From positions 1 to 5,806 of the forward strand of contig JALSQA010000009.1 in assembly GCA_026985685.1 (NCBI GenBank): a stretch of DNA of 5,806 nt. Reading direction: 5' to 3'. The notes beneath the pieces are model-generated. The model was not told where the DNA came from. It worked only from the letters and a program-made list of their open reading frames with translations, and did no database searches. The stretch is from Campylobacterales bacterium. GTDB lineage: Bacteria > Campylobacterota > Campylobacteria > Campylobacterales > QNZT01. Shown one piece after another: positions 5,453 through 5,806 of the stretch (position 1 is its first letter; each line of letters opens with the position of its first letter). Position numbers and translations under genes: made by a program.

Positions 5453-5806
5453 TTATCTCCTTCTGTTATGATTGCTTCGTTTTCTGTCACCGCCACGGTC
5501 ATCGCCGTCACGTCTTCTTTTATTTCTACCTCTGTTATTATAACCACGGTTTCGCTTTTTTGAGCCTCTTTTTTGACTTTCATCGTTTTTAAATCTCTCA
5601 AACAATCTCTCTACCTCAGCATTGTTCATGCCTATCTTGTCAGAGCCTTCTATGTCGTTTGCACTATACATCAGTGATGCAAGTTTGAGTGCGATATCTT
5701 CATCCACAAAATCTTTTTTCAATTCTTCTACTAAGTTTTTAGCCAAATCACTGATCTCTTGTTTTGCTACTTTTTCAAGCATGCTGCTTTTTTGTCGCAT
5801 CTGCAC
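5453..5806 (-). CDS. C-terminal part of a probable DEAD-box RNA helicase (5' end outside window)
   Basis: The frame is open to the window edge, and the GTG at 5804-5806 need not be a start, so this is read as the last 117 codons of a longer gene. Residues 1-75 or so are helical (VEELKKDFVDEDIALKLASLMYSAN), like the linker following the helicase core in DeaD/CsdA-type proteins. The rest is a strongly basic Arg/Gly/Asn/Asp tail with RGG-like pieces (RGYNNRGRNKRRR, DRGGDRKR), usual for RNA-binding extensions of such helicases. None of the conserved helicase motifs is inside the window, so the call rests on the tail and linker alone. Another RNA-binding protein with a basic tail remains possible. 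The gene ends 3 bases before the dapD ATG, forming an operon with it. Confidence 0.6.
   Translation of the reverse strand: MQMRQKSSMLEKVAKQEISDLAKNLVEELKKDFVDEDIALKLASLMYSANDIEGSDKIGMNNAEVERLFERFKNDESQKRGSKKRNRGYNNRGRNKRRRDGDDRGGDRKRSNHNRRR
5457..5462 (-). promoter_or_regulatory. dapD ribosome-binding site inside the upstream gene
   Basis: AAGGAG lies within the three terminal arginine codons AGA AGG AGA of the helicase gene, which is followed directly by its TAA. Seven bases separate it from the dapD ATG. The position means ribosomes finishing the helicase pass over the dapD start region, consistent with coupled translation. Confidence 0.8.

Overview
The window looks like chromosomal DNA from a Campylobacterota (epsilonproteobacterial) organism, perhaps of the Sulfurimonas/Sulfurovum/Sulfuricurvum type. 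This is inferred from the AT-rich composition, the long ~400-residue DapD and the epsilon-like gene style. The genus cannot be fixed from the sequence. Every gene I can support lies on the minus strand, so transcription runs from high to low coordinates.

Layout in direction of transcription. (1) 5806-4241 is a housekeeping pair: the C-terminal end of a probable DEAD-box RNA helicase with a basic, Arg/Gly-rich tail, followed 3 bases later by dapD (tetrahydrodipicolinate N-succinyltransferase, lysine/meso-DAP synthesis). The dapD ribosome-binding site lies inside the last arginine codons of the helicase. (2) 4240-1377 is an accessory island. It holds a membrane protein of 443 residues that joins an S-4TM-like four-helix putative pore domain to a C-terminal nucleotidyltransferase domain with an intact GG...DxD...D signature. 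It also holds an Rpn-family PD-(D/E)XK nuclease, which carries a well-placed internal ribosome-binding site and ATG that could yield a 68-residue C-terminal small protein (RpnS-like). (3) 1299-1 is a secreted beta-propeller-domain protein with two copies of a WxLI...WVKS module after its signal peptide; its 3' end is outside the window.

The spaces between genes in the island are full of repeats. Two copies of a 26-base palindrome (25/26 identical, opposite orientation) sit at the outer edges, at 1377-1402 and 4172-4197. Two copies of a 30-base repeat (29/30 identical, same orientation) flank the rpn gene. There is a 43-base hairpin over the rpn promoter, and related TTAACAAAG and TTTAAGATTG motifs occur on both sides of the S-4TM/nucleotidyltransferase gene. 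Together with the lower GC of the island, this suggests that two defence- or conflict-type genes were inserted between housekeeping neighbours at a repeat-rich site. The two leading candidates for something new are the single-chain pore-nucleotidyltransferase fusion and the rpn gene with its probable internal small protein.
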